DNA of 64,000 nucleotides from CBDAPI01 sp965248635 (GCA_965248635.1 OZ252114.1:4402001-4466000), one strand, 5' to 3'; positions 26,761 to 36,162 are shown, counted from the stretch's first letter. The notes: generated from the letters alone by a model not told the origin. Program-made: numbers and translations.

Positions 26761-28026
26761 CTACTTCAGCTCCACCATAATGGGCAAAACGAAAATGCAG
26801 CTGCGCTCTCCAGAGTCGGTCGGCGTGGGCTTCCAACCGAAGGCAACACGGTCATACACGAGGAGCAGTCGGTTGGGAGCCACCTCCACCAGTTCGGTGT
26901 AGGCCGTCGTCTGCTCTGGTGAAATACGATAGGTGTCATCTGCAGCCCATCGGTTGTGGTGTTCAAGGATATTGATGCTCTGCCATCTCTCTGCGCGAGG
27001 GTCGATCGAAACCCACAAGTAGATACCAGGGCGGCCAGTCGAAAGCAGGATAGTACCGTTTTTGATCCTCACCATGCTGGGCTCCACACTGTAGGCTGGG
27101 ATGGCTTCAGCTCGGGCCCACGATCGGGCCCCGTCGCTGCTGTAGGCGCGACGGAGATTCCAGTTTCTGCCACTGCCCACCCGAAACACCGACATCAGGT
27201 CGCCGTCGGCAAGCTGGATCATGGCGGTCTCGCTCGGCCCACCCGCTCCTTTCTCGGGTGATGCCGGCATGATGGAGGGCTCGGCGATCGTCGACCAATA
27301 CCGCCAGGTGTGTCCTCCATCCTCGGAGGCGAATACTACGTTGCGCTGAAAAGAGTCTCCTTGTTTGGTAGCAAATCCCGTGGCCAGGAGTCGCCCCTGC
27401 ATCTCGAGAATGCTGCCGTCGAACCTGAGACGCACGTGCCAGTTCTTGCTTGGGAGGCGACGGTCATGCGCATCTACCAGCCAAGGCCAATCCACGACTC
27501 GAATGCCCATCGGCTCAATAATGACCCGGCGCCCACCCGGCTCAAAGCGGGTAAAGGCTGCGTGGAAGTTCTGCTTGTCCTCAGGGGTTTCCCGGTACAA
27601 GAGATGAGGGATGAGCACAATTGAACCGTCGTCCCGTGGGAGAAGGATTGTGGACCCGAATTCGGGTATCATGTCATAGCGGTGCCCCCAGGTTTTACCC
27701 TCATCCCTGGATATTTGGAAGCCGCTCAGATAGTGAGGGTTTTCGTTGGTATCCGCCACCAGGGCGTAGATCACAATGAGTTCTCCGCCGGGAAACTTGG
27801 CGATCGTAGGAAACCACAAATGGCCGACACCCTCGGTTACCTGGATCGGCTGCCCCAAGCGTGCCCGCACGCCTTGCAGATTCACCACCGCCATTTTGGA
27901 ATCAGCAAAAAGGTCGCTCTGGGCCTTCACCGTTGGCGAGACGCTGCCCAGGGCGAACATCAGCATCAACGCACTGAGGATGCACAATGGCTCAGTTCCT
28001 TGACGGCAATTCAAACGATCCGTCAT
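26761..28026 (-). CDS. Sialidase-like (BNR/Asp-box) secreted protein
   Basis: 421 aa from ATG 28026 (GGAGAGGAGAACG upstream), with a signal peptide (ILSALMLMFALGSVSPTVKAQ). Asp-box motifs of the six-bladed sialidase propeller appear as ISRDEGKTWGH, SEDGGHTWRYW and SSDGARSWARA. It lies 46 bases after a paralog on the same strand and probably shares its transcript. Family members are exo-alpha-sialidases or other glycan hydrolases; I cannot see the full arginine triad, so the substrate is open. Confidence 0.8.
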   Translation of the reverse strand: MTDRLNCRQGTEPLCILSALMLMFALGSVSPTVKAQSDLFADSKMAVVNLQGVRARLGQPIQVTEGVGHLWFPTIAKFPGGELIVIYALVADTNENPHYLSGFQISRDEGKTWGHRYDMIPEFGSTILLPRDDGSIVLIPHLLYRETPEDKQNFHAAFTRFEPGGRRVIIEPMGIRVVDWPWLVDAHDRRLPSKNWHVRLRFDGSILEMQGRLLATGFATKQGDSFQRNVVFASEDGGHTWRYWSTIAEPSIMPASPEKGAGGPSETAMIQLADGDLMSVFRVGSGRNWNLRRAYSSDGARSWARAEAIPAYSVEPSMVRIKNGTILLSTGRPGIYLWVSIDPRAERWQSINILEHHNRWAADDTYRISPEQTTAYTELVEVAPNRLLLVYDRVAFGWKPTPTDSGERSCIFVLPIMVELK

Positions 28027-28072
28027 CGTTCTCCTCTCCCTGATCGGGTGGCGCGCGTGACACCAGTGCAAG

Positions 28073-29308
28073 CTACACGCGCTCCACCGCGACTTCCAAA
28101 AGATAGATTCGGCTGCGCTCACCGGAATCGCCCGGAACGACGTCCCAGCCGAAGGGGGAGCGGTCATAAACGATGAATACTCGGTTCGGTGATACCTCCA
28201 GTATTGCGATATAGGCTGAAGTCTGCTTGGCATCCATGCGGAACTGGCTTTCCACCATAGAATTGTGGTGCGCCATCAAATCGAAGGACTGCCATTCCTC
28301 GCCGCGGGGATCGGTGGAGAGCCAGAGAAACAAGCCGGGCCGGCCGGTGACAAGGGCCAACACACCGCTCTCGAGACCGCAGATCTGCGGCGCTACGCTG
28401 TAGGCTGGCAACCGATCCAGCTTGGCCCACGTTTTCCCGCCGTCGCTGCTGTAAGTACGGGCCAGTTTTTGGTCTTTGCCCGAGCCCACCCGACTGACAC
28501 ACATCAGTTCGCCGCTCGTCAGCCGAATCAGGCAGGGTTCGTCGAACCCTTCTTTGGCGTCGGGCACGGCTCCGGACCCGGCAATCAAGGAGAGGTAGCG
28601 CCAGTGATGCCCCCCGTCTTCGGAGACCAGCGCCACGGTGCCGTGCTGTGCATCCCCGTCATAGCGTAGGGACAGCGTGGCAATGTAGCTGCCGTCCTCC
28701 AAAATCAGGATGTCGCTGAACCAGTTGATACGGGCCCACCAGGTGCGAGTGGGGTGTGTTTTCGACCAAGGCTCCACGTCGCGGGGAAGGTCCTCGACGG
28801 TAGCCCCCCAGGGCTCAATCGCGTAGCGGCTGCCGCCCTTGTCGTAGGTCCAAAAGTGGGCGGCGAAGCGGCGCCACTGCCCCGGCGCATCCGGCTTGAG
28901 GAACGTGGAGACGCCTACGAGCTTTCCATCGGGAAAGCTGACCCTTGGCTCACCGCAGCCGTTGTGGAATCCGTTGACGTCATAGCTGAAATGGAAGGTT
29001 CTGCCCTCGTCCGTCGATATATACACGGCTTGCGAGTTGTGCAGGTTGTCGGTCTTGTCCGCGTTGAGACTATGGTTGAGCATGAGTGCTCCTGTGGAGA
29101 ACTTCAGCAGGTCCGGGTACCAGCAGCGTCCAAATGTTGTCTCGGCCACGACCCGGGGCCGGCCGGGAAGCAGGCGAACTCCTTTCAAACCCACGTCCTG
29201 TGACTTTTCGGCTGGAGCCGCTGGCACGAACCCCGAAGCGCCCGCACCTATGACCACCAAACTCTGTGAACCGAGCCTGACGAAGGCTCGGCGATCGTAT
29301 CCTGGCAT
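28073..29308 (-). CDS. Sialidase-like (BNR/Asp-box) Tat-secreted protein
   Basis: 411 aa. The start MPGYDRRAFVRLGSQS carries a twin-arginine signal. Asp boxes: ISTDEGRTFHF, VSEDGGHHWRYL and TYSSDGGKTWAKL. It is a clear paralog of the downstream gene: shared blocks include RPGxxLWxSxDPR and YDRxxFGWxxxPxDSGERSxIxxL at the end. First gene of the two-gene unit. Exported folded, which suggests a bound cofactor or fast folding. Confidence 0.8.
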   Translation of the reverse strand: MPGYDRRAFVRLGSQSLVVIGAGASGFVPAAPAEKSQDVGLKGVRLLPGRPRVVAETTFGRCWYPDLLKFSTGALMLNHSLNADKTDNLHNSQAVYISTDEGRTFHFSYDVNGFHNGCGEPRVSFPDGKLVGVSTFLKPDAPGQWRRFAAHFWTYDKGGSRYAIEPWGATVEDLPRDVEPWSKTHPTRTWWARINWFSDILILEDGSYIATLSLRYDGDAQHGTVALVSEDGGHHWRYLSLIAGSGAVPDAKEGFDEPCLIRLTSGELMCVSRVGSGKDQKLARTYSSDGGKTWAKLDRLPAYSVAPQICGLESGVLALVTGRPGLFLWLSTDPRGEEWQSFDLMAHHNSMVESQFRMDAKQTSAYIAILEVSPNRVFIVYDRSPFGWDVVPGDSGERSRIYLLEVAVERV

Positions 29309-29598
29309 GGATCACCTCCAAGAGAGACTCATTGCAATGAACGGAAACGGCCCCATGGATCCTGCTAGGGGTGTGGCTGACCGAGTACGACTCGAGACGG
29401 ACATTACGGCCCATCTGTCCGACGATCATGAGTTGAATTTTATAGGTTATATGTTCCAACCCGTCAAACAAGAAGCGGACTCGATCACCATGGAACCCCG
29501 GGGGCCCTGTATCACTGCCAAAGTCGAAAATAGGCAAAACAACCCCGCGGCTTCAGCCCACTTAAACAACCTGAAGTCAGTGTGTTAGAGAGATTGTC

Positions 29599-29625
29599 GG
29601 TGCTTCATCAGGCAACTGTTGTTGA
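29599..29625 (+). repeat. Dispersed 27-bp repeat A, copy 5
   Basis: Divergent copy (GGTGCTTCATCAGGCAAC...TTGTTGA), 90 bases before copy 6 in the same orientation. Confidence 0.75.
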
Positions 29626-29688
29626 GGGCGGAGGACTCCCGACCAAGGCCGCTTGAGATCCAGTGTACAGTTACATCAGAGAGCGTCT

Positions 29689-29715
29689 GGTGCTTCTTCA
29701 GGGAAGTGTTGTTGA
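29689..29715 (+). repeat. Dispersed 27-bp repeat A, copy 6
   Basis: Main form with core CTTCAGGGAAG, followed by CTTTTGCCG. Confidence 0.88.
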
Positions 29716-29895
29716 CTTTTGCCGACTATCCTTCCGTTTTCACTATAAGGGGTGAAGCACGTTTGGGGTTGGCGTAAGTCTATATATTTGAAAAGCTTAG
29801 GATGTCCTCGTCCTTCCGAGATTAGTTTTTCTGGGGCTCTGTTGTCCTGTGGTTGTCGAGGGATTTCGGTTCCAGACCGCCACTGGTAGAGTTTC

Positions 29896-29961
29896 GAGCT
29901 GGCGGTCATCGAACAACCGGAAACCATGCGCCAGCTCCTCCAGCATCTGAAGCTTTGGGAA
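29896..29961 (+). pseudogene. IS91-type transposase remnant, left of the IS1595 insertion
   Basis: Reads FELAVIEQPETMRQLLQHLK then LWE, joining directly to SSQRAPPPRLFAHKLGDLLA at 34054 when the transposon and one target copy are removed. This is the C-terminus of IS91-like transposases. Confidence 0.75.
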
Positions 29962-30036
29962 GGGGATTATATACTTAACTAGCCAAAAACGTCAATTCTG
30001 AATGGTAGAATAGTAGCCATAGAAAGGATTTGAGCT

Positions 30037-30975
30037 ATGGCAAAAGCACCCGGAAAATCCCACAGACAGGGCTTGACTATCATCCAATTGTTCCAGCTTT
30101 TCCCCGACGACGCGGCGGCTGAGAAGTGGTTCGAGAAACAGCGGTGGCCGGAAGAGCGTTGTTGCCCCGATTGCGGATCAACCAACACCGCAATAGTTGC
30201 GTCTCGAAAGCCCATGCCTTATCGTTGCCGTGATTGCCGGCACCACTTCAGCGTCCGAAAAGGAACCGTGATGCAATCATCCAAGCTAGGTCTGCAAAAG
30301 TGGGCGGTTGCTATCTACATGATGACAACCGGACTCAAGGGCGCTTCGGCCATGAAGGTTTACCGGGAGTTGGGGATCACCTACAAAACCGCTTGGTATC
30401 TCATGCAGCGTGTCCGTGAGGGGTTCTTTGGCGAAGCTGGTTCCATGACTGGTCCGGTCGAAGTAGACGAAACTTACATGGGAGGAAAACGCCGCAATAT
30501 GCCGAAGTCCAAACGGGCCAAGCTGGAAGGCCGGGGACCAGTTGGCAAACCCGCCGTGGTTGGAATCAAGGACCGATTGACCAAGCGGGTTGCCGTCCGG
30601 GTTGTTGGCGACACCAAGAGCGAAACGCTCTCCGGCTTCATTTCAGATCACGTCAACCCGGGTTCCAAAGTCTACACCGATGACGCCACCGCCTACACTG
30701 GCCTAGTTGACTTCGACCATGAATCGGTTTGTCACTCAGTAGGCGAGTATGTTCGCGGCCAAGCTCACACAAACGGAGTTGAGTCGCTGTGGAGTATGCT
30801 CAAGCGCGGCTACGTCGGAACCTACCACAAGATGAGCTTCAAGCACCTTCACCGCTACGTGAGGGAGTTTGCAGGCCGTCAGAATATCCGAGAGTTTGGA
30901 ACCCTTCAACAAATGAGCCTCGTTGCCGCCGGCATGGTTGGCAAGCGGCTCCGATATCGGGATCTGGTGGGGTAG
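30037..30975 (+). CDS. IS1595-family transposase
   Basis: 312 aa. The N-terminal zinc ribbon CCPDCGSTN ... YRCRDCRHHFSVRKGT and the ISXO2-like DDE domain are complete: VEVDETYMGGKRRN, KVYTDDATAYTGL and VCHSVGEYVRGQAHTNGVES before LWSMLKRGYVGTYHKMS. AAAGGA lies just before the ATG. The frame is intact, so the transposon may still be mobile. Confidence 0.95.
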   Translation: MAKAPGKSHRQGLTIIQLFQLFPDDAAAEKWFEKQRWPEERCCPDCGSTNTAIVASRKPMPYRCRDCRHHFSVRKGTVMQSSKLGLQKWAVAIYMMTTGLKGASAMKVYRELGITYKTAWYLMQRVREGFFGEAGSMTGPVEVDETYMGGKRRNMPKSKRAKLEGRGPVGKPAVVGIKDRLTKRVAVRVVGDTKSETLSGFISDHVNPGSKVYTDDATAYTGLVDFDHESVCHSVGEYVRGQAHTNGVESLWSMLKRGYVGTYHKMSFKHLHRYVREFAGRQNIREFGTLQQMSLVAAGMVGKRLRYRDLVG

Positions 30976-30978
30976 GAG

Positions 30979-32844
30979 TTGGGAAAGACTCGTCGGATCG
31001 TAAAAGACTCAGAGTTCCGGGCATATGTCTGGATCATAGAGCGCCTCAAAGCGATGGGCTGGGATTGTCGTAATCCTAGTAAGGGAGGACAGGTCTATAC
31101 ACAACACGAATGCCACTCTGACGAGGAAATCCACACCCGTCTTGATAGGGATGTTCCCGAGAACATCGTCAAAGTTCGTGAGGATGTGTTGTGGGTTATT
31201 GAAGCGAAGCGATCTCATTCCGGGCTGGAAAAGGCACTGGCTGAGGCTAGGGAATACGCTAGGAAAATTAACCAGAGCCAACGAATCAGCGCAAGGTTTG
31301 TGTCTGGGGTGGCCGGAACAGAATCAAGTACGTTCTTGGTCAATACCAAATATTGGAATGGCCGCCGGTTCCTACCAGTCACCCTGAACGGTCGCCCGAT
31401 CACGGGCCTGATGTCTCCCCAGATAGCAAGAGACGCTCTAGACAATTCGTCTCCCAATATTCAGGACATCCTCATCGACAGGGCGTTGTTTCTTGCGACT
31501 GCTGAAACGATAAACGGCATTCTCCATGACGGCGGGATCAATCTTAAAGATCGTGCTCAAGTTATGTCAGCCCTTCTGCTGGCTCTTTTGGATGATACGA
31601 GCCCTAACGTTGACGCATCTCCAGCGGTGCTCATCCGAGAGATAAACGCACGTACCGAACGGATTCTGAAAGACCAGGAAAAGCCAACTTATTTCCCTTA
31701 CGCAGAGCTGAAATTGCCAGCAACCTCTGATAACCACCTGAAATACAAGGTCGCTCTCGTCAAAACGATTCAAGAACTTAACGATTTGAATATACGATCC
31801 GCCATGAACTCAGGTGCTGACGTTCTCGGTGAGTTTTACGAAGTTTTTTTGAAGTACGGTAATGGGGCTAAGGAAATTGGTATAGTGCTTACCCCACGCC
31901 ACATAACTACTTTTGTTGCCGACACGATGAATATTACAGCCAAGGATGTGCTCTATGACCCATGTTGCGGTACTGGAGGCTTTCTTGTAGCGGGATTCGA
32001 TCAGGTCAGGAAAAACAGCCGTAGGGTTGATCTTGACAGCTTCAAACAGAACAACATTATGGGGGTGGATCAAGATACTCCAGTTGTGACCCTTGCTATT
32101 GTAAACATGATTTTTCGTGGTGACGGCAAGAACAACATTACCGAAGGGAACTGCTTTCACAAGCACATCATAAAAGCCAATGGTCGTGGCCAATATTCTA
32201 GCATCCCAGCCACATCCGATGAACAGAAACTCGTCACCAAGGTCTTGATGAATCCTCCATTCCCTACCTCTAAAGGGCAAAAGAAAGAATACGAATTTGT
32301 TGATGCTGCGCTTTTGCAAATGCAGGATCGCGGTTTGTTGTTCTCTGTCTTGCCTTATCCGACCTTGGTTAAAGCGGGCTCACATCGGGTCTGGAGAAGG
32401 GACAAACTTCTGCGCAACAACACGCTCTTGTGCGTAATTACTTTCCCGCCCGATCTTTTTTATCCAACCGGAACTCATACAGCGGGCATCTTTGTTCGAA
32501 AAGGAATACCTCACCCTCCAGAACAGAATATCCTGTGGGTTCGAGCTGTTAACGACGGCCTACTAAAAAGCAAGGGCAAACGCCTCCCAAGCAAGAGGGC
32601 CAATAACGATTATCCCAAAATACAATCTATGCTTGCTCAGTTTCTTCATGATCCATCCCTTAACATTCAGAATCATGAGATGTTCTATAAGTCTTGCCCC
32701 GCAGATTTTAATGATCCAAACTTTGAGTTGGTCCCAGAATATTATCTGGATCAGTCCTCACCGACAACCAAGGAAGTGCAGGACGGCGTTGAACAGGTAA
32801 TCCGCAATGCGGCGGCATTTCTGGTACGTGAAGGGATTGAGTGA
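30979..32844 (+). CDS. BcgI-like fused restriction endonuclease / N6-adenine methyltransferase (RM subunit)
   Basis: 621 aa. N-terminal PD-(D/E)xK nuclease: EDVLWVIEAKR with D69, E75 and K77. A helical linker follows, then a HsdM-like methyltransferase with motif I DPCCGTGGF (327-335) and catalytic NPPF (425-428). Length and order match the A subunit of Type IIB enzymes such as BcgI, which need a separate specificity protein and cut on both sides of the site. It should methylate adenine and cut unmethylated DNA. The TTG at 30979 follows the transposase TAG by three bases, with GGTGGGGTAGGAG upstream, so expression is probably tied to the transposase. Confidence 0.85.
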   Translation: MGKTRRIVKDSEFRAYVWIIERLKAMGWDCRNPSKGGQVYTQHECHSDEEIHTRLDRDVPENIVKVREDVLWVIEAKRSHSGLEKALAEAREYARKINQSQRISARFVSGVAGTESSTFLVNTKYWNGRRFLPVTLNGRPITGLMSPQIARDALDNSSPNIQDILIDRALFLATAETINGILHDGGINLKDRAQVMSALLLALLDDTSPNVDASPAVLIREINARTERILKDQEKPTYFPYAELKLPATSDNHLKYKVALVKTIQELNDLNIRSAMNSGADVLGEFYEVFLKYGNGAKEIGIVLTPRHITTFVADTMNITAKDVLYDPCCGTGGFLVAGFDQVRKNSRRVDLDSFKQNNIMGVDQDTPVVTLAIVNMIFRGDGKNNITEGNCFHKHIIKANGRGQYSSIPATSDEQKLVTKVLMNPPFPTSKGQKKEYEFVDAALLQMQDRGLLFSVLPYPTLVKAGSHRVWRRDKLLRNNTLLCVITFPPDLFYPTGTHTAGIFVRKGIPHPPEQNILWVRAVNDGLLKSKGKRLPSKRANNDYPKIQSMLAQFLHDPSLNIQNHEMFYKSCPADFNDPNFELVPEYYLDQSSPTTKEVQDGVEQVIRNAAAFLVREGIE

Positions 32845-32852
32845 GAAGGAAA

Positions 32853-33828
32853 ATGAATCGCGTCCCGCTGTCGAGATTATTCAATATTCAATCTGGGAAC
32901 TTCCATGCTAAGGCTGAACTGGATCCCCGGGGAGACTCCTCTGATCTCGTGTGGAGATACCCATAATGGCCTTGTAGGAAAATATGACATTCTCCGAGAA
33001 AAGACCTTTGAGCGTTGCCTTACAGTCGCCTATAACGGATCGCCGCTGCTGACGAAGTACCATCCGTACCGTTTTGGAGCCAAGGATGATGTAGGAATAC
33101 TGCTCCCAAGATCGAGCATGCAGGAAACGACGTTGCTTTACATAGCTGCTATTTTAAGCCGGGAAAAATGGCGGTATTCCTTCGGGCGCAAATGCTTCAA
33201 AGGAAAGCTCTCTAGCATTCACATTTCTTTGCCGATGATCTCCGATAGCACGATTGATGAAAAATGGATCGCTCGACAATTCCCACGACCACTTGCATCG
33301 TATGTTCCGCAGCACACAAACGGCAGGATTGCCGTCGGCCATGTTACTTGGGGTAGGGTTCAACTGACTTCGCTTTTTGATATTGATACTGGGGACTTTA
33401 ATTCTTATGGCGAGTTCCCTGCCGGAAACTGCATGATTATTAGCCGGTCTGCCGACAACAACGGTCTTGCTGGTTACTTCACCCCCCCAGACCACGCCCG
33501 ATTGTTCCCTCCCGGAACCATTACCGTCAGTACCGTAACCGGGGACGCCTTTGTACAAATGCACCCCTTTTACGCTAGTGACAAGGTGGTTCTTTTGAGG
33601 CCAAAGGATCAGCTAAAGATCACAACCTTGTTCTTCGTTGCCTTCGCGCTTCAACACCAAAAATGGCGCTATTCCTATGGTAGATCGTGTTTCCCGCGCA
33701 CAATTAGTCTAGCTTCCGCCGACGTTCCAGTAGGGGTAGATAAACGGTTAGACGAAACTGCCATGGAAAAAATCATTCGGCAGAGTTCGTATTGGAGAGT
33801 CGTAGAAAAGCAGTTCCATCCAGAATGA
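32853..33828 (+). pseudogene. BcgI-like specificity (S) subunit, one-base frameshift near the start
   Basis: ATG 32853 follows GAAGGAAA and begins MNRVPLSRLFNIQSGNFHAK, the usual start of these proteins. The frame then slips in CCCCGGGG (32925-32932). Removing one C gives ELDPGETPLISCGDTHNGLV and about 325 aa to the stop. Two tandem target-recognition domains are visible; each contains a KWRYS(F/Y)GR(K/S)CF block (about 33170 and 33665), as expected for a bipartite site. If the extra base is real, the system lacks specificity and is off; it may also be a sequence error. A shorter start at ATG 32905 would lose part of the first domain. Confidence 0.8.
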
Positions 33829-33867
33829 AGAGGACATCTATTAGACCCAAGAAGGACCGGAATCGCC

Positions 33868-34011
33868 ATGAAACCGAAGCCAAAATCAAAAGAGAAGCGC
33901 AAGCCCCGGATCATCAAGCTGGACGCGTCACCGGAAGAGGTCGCGCGTCGGATCTTCTCCAACGCCAAGCCCCCAGATCCTTCAACCCGAGTCCGCAACA
34001 AACCGGAATGA
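33868..34011 (+). CDS. Lys-rich 47-aa protein at the transposon end
   Basis: MKPKPKSKEKRKPRIIKLDA then SPEEVARRIFSNAKPPDPST and RVRNKPE. Very basic N-terminus, one amphipathic helix, and a Pro-rich tail. AGAAGGA precedes the ATG. A frame of the same length and layout ends the second IS1595 transposon. Possible DNA- or protein-binding partner of the restriction system; this is inference. Confidence 0.65.
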   Translation: MKPKPKSKEKRKPRIIKLDASPEEVARRIFSNAKPPDPSTRVRNKPE

Positions 34012-34053
34012 GGCCGGGGCTTGGCTAGTTAGGTATATAATCCCCTTTGGGAA

Positions 34054-34221
34054 AGCTCCCAGCGCGCCCCACCGCCCCGACTCTTTGCTCACAAGCTAGG
34101 CGATCTGCTGGCCTCGCTCTCTCCTGAGCAGGCCCGCCAGATCCGGCTCTCCACCGATTCCATCTATTGGGACGACGTGCCCACCTGGCCAGATTCGACG
34201 CCCTTGTGCCGGCCCGCTTAA
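34054..34221 (+). pseudogene. IS91-type transposase remnant, right of the IS1595 insertion
   Basis: SSQRAPPPRLFAHKLGDLLA followed by SLSPEQARQIRLSTDSIYWD and DVPTWPDS to TAA 34221. Continues the frame interrupted at 29961. From 34222 to 34374 nothing is recognised. Confidence 0.75.
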
Positions 34222-34374
34222 CGGGCGTCGGCCGTGGCCTGTCAAATCAGCCATCAGTCTCTTCAAAAAAACTTCACCGTATAGGTAAACCGGACCCCTC
34301 GACCGAGCTCCGGCGCCAGATCCTCAGGGCGGCGACAGCGACGCTCAGCCGCCGAGGAATGCTACCCGCAACCA

Positions 34375-35730
34375 CTACGGACACCGACTCTCGAACAACG
34401 CACACAGGAATTGAGACTGCCCCCAGTCAAAGGCCCTGGAGCGATCTTCGGCGATGGGACGGGGATGCGAGTTCCAGCTACGGGACCGGAAACTGAGCGC
34501 TCCTGCTCCGTTGATCAAGGCGCCAACCAGCAGCAGAGCCAGAAACCACACTGTGACCGAACGGCCCTGCCCAGGTGAACGGACCCGGGCAGCAGTCGCT
34601 GCGTAGCCTTCCATCCCCAGCACTGCGAACAGGGGAACCAGGTCGGTCGAGAAGCGGGGGCCGTAGCTGTATCCGCCCCACCAGTTGGAGAACATCGCCA
34701 TACTCAGCCCGTGCAGAATAGCTGCCGCCAGAATGGCCACGACCAGGTCGCGGTGCGGAAGAAACCGCCAGTTGCGAAACAGCAGGTAGAACACCAATAA
34801 AGTCAGGGGAACAAATACGAACAGGCCTCTAGAGGGACTCAGCAGCTGTCCCGCCAGACCGATGGGGAGGTTCGACAGCAGCAGACTCTTTCCCTTCAGA
34901 TAGTAGGGAGGGAGCAGGGTACCGTAGGAGTAGTAGTAGTGAAGAACCAGAAGTGTACACCAGACACTGCCGGTAGAAACCAGCCAGATCCCCTCTTTGC
35001 GGTCTTTGATGAGGACGAACAGAGTGAGCGGGATAATGATGGTGGCTGCCGTGGGCCGAGTGAAAAAGGCCGCCGCCAGGAGCGTTCCCAGGAGAACCGG
35101 CCCCAGGTTCCCACGCCGAACTCGCCACCTCAAAAGCAGATAGAGAGCCAGTGAGAGCTCCAGGGTTAGCCAGGTATGGGCCTGCATGGTGCGCGACGCA
35201 GTACTCCAGAGCTGAGTGCTCAATCCGGCCGCCAGGGCGATCAAAAGGCTTGCCCGGGGGGTCAAAAGGAGTGACGCAGTCAAGTAGAGGAGCAGGCAGG
35301 TTGCCGCGGTAACCAGCGCTGCGATCCGTTTCTGCCAGATACGCTCCATGAAAAACCGGTAGCTGCCATCTTCTCTGATCGTCGACTCACCAAGGAAAGC
35401 CCGCATCAGAAAGACGAAAGGTGCCGAGAGGACCGGAGTCCCAGCCGGGTAAAGATAGTAAAGGTGTCCGTTATAGCGGCGTATGTGTCGAGGTAGAGTC
35501 TTGCCTTCCTTGACACGAGGATAGTCGGAGGAATCGACGTAAGGCCAAAAGTGCTCGTCGACAGCCAGATTCCCCGTGAGCAGGAAATGCTCACTGACGA
35601 GCATGGTGTAGAGAGAATCATTGGTCACAACGATTGTGGATGTGTAGTAAATGGCAACCATCGCCAGAAACAGGGAGGCCCCGAGCAGGGCCCTGTCGAT
35701 CCGGCTTCCTACCCCTTTGTGGGTTGACAT
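34375..35730 (-). CDS. Multi-pass membrane glycosyltransferase-like protein (GT-C/ArnT-like)
   Basis: 451 aa from ATG 35730 (GGAGGTT upstream). About ten membrane helices. An extracytoplasmic loop after the first helix carries acidic residues (IVVTNDSLYTMLVSEHFLL) and a YNGHLYYLYPAGTPVLSAPF segment. These fit GT-C enzymes that use polyprenyl-phosphate sugars, or related PMT-like proteins. The acceptor is unknown. It lies alone between the two IS1595 transposons. Confidence 0.7.
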   Translation of the reverse strand: MSTHKGVGSRIDRALLGASLFLAMVAIYYTSTIVVTNDSLYTMLVSEHFLLTGNLAVDEHFWPYVDSSDYPRVKEGKTLPRHIRRYNGHLYYLYPAGTPVLSAPFVFLMRAFLGESTIREDGSYRFFMERIWQKRIAALVTAATCLLLYLTASLLLTPRASLLIALAAGLSTQLWSTASRTMQAHTWLTLELSLALYLLLRWRVRRGNLGPVLLGTLLAAAFFTRPTAATIIIPLTLFVLIKDRKEGIWLVSTGSVWCTLLVLHYYYSYGTLLPPYYLKGKSLLLSNLPIGLAGQLLSPSRGLFVFVPLTLLVFYLLFRNWRFLPHRDLVVAILAAAILHGLSMAMFSNWWGGYSYGPRFSTDLVPLFAVLGMEGYAATAARVRSPGQGRSVTVWFLALLLVGALINGAGALSFRSRSWNSHPRPIAEDRSRAFDWGQSQFLCALFESRCP

Positions 35731-36018
35731 AACCTCCACGAAGAGAATAATACCCGATGCGATCCTCAGTGAGCGGCCCTCAGGCCGCCGAGACCCGTTC
35801 CAATCAAGGAAACTGCAGAGGCAGGAACGATAGTGACTGCGCAGCGGCCCAAAGGCCGCCGGGGAATGCAACAGTTCATTCTAGGATGACTGACCGCAAT
35901 CCAGACATGCTTGGCAGCCCTTCCGTGGGAGTCAATCCAATCGAAGTATAATAAAGGTAGTTTTATACTTTACAATCCCACTACGGCTACTCTATGATCT
36001 TCATAGTGAGTGGGTTGA

Positions 36019-36162
36019 TCAGTTCTTTTTGGGTTTCTTCTTCTCTACATTTTCAGGATCAACTTTCAGCAAAGCCTCAACCGCTTCTTCAAACTCCAGA
36101 GGGTGAAGAGATACAGGTTTCTCAGCTGGCTTTTCCTTCTTCTGTGTCTTTTTCTGATTCAC
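36019..36162 (-). CDS. Lys-rich 47-aa protein at the transposon end
   Basis: GTG 36162 begins VNQKKTQKKEKPAEKPVSLH then PLEFEEAVEALLKVDPENVE and KKKPKKN. It overlaps the PIN gene end by 41 bases in another frame. Same length and layout as the small gene at the end of the first transposon: basic head, one helix, basic or Pro tail. A longer start at 36213 is possible. Confidence 0.55.
   Translation of the reverse strand: MNQKKTQKKEKPAEKPVSLHPLEFEEAVEALLKVDPENVEKKKPKKN

Larger units (their letters stand above)
29309..29895. other. Intergenic stretch with two repeat A copies
   Basis: Apart from repeat A at 29599 and 29689 I see no gene here. Short open frames have no protein-like pattern. Confidence 0.5.
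29962..34045 (+). mobile_element. IS1595-family transposon carrying a BcgI-like restriction-modification system
   Basis: 4,084 bp. The left end GGGGATTATATACTTAACTA and the complement of the right end GGGGATTATATACCTAACTA differ at one base in the first 25. The perfect 8-bp target duplication TTTGGGAA lies at 29954-29961 and 34046-34053, the length expected for IS1595. Contents in order: transposase, nuclease-methyltransferase, specificity subunit, and a Lys-rich 47-aa frame ending 34 bases before the right end. All genes run left to right, and the cargo begins three bases after the transposase stop. Confidence 0.93.

Noticed and set aside
29037..29588. 183-aa plus-strand frame overlapping the sialidase start
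   Set aside because: Mostly antisense to the Tat-secreted sialidase; the remainder has no recognisable pattern.
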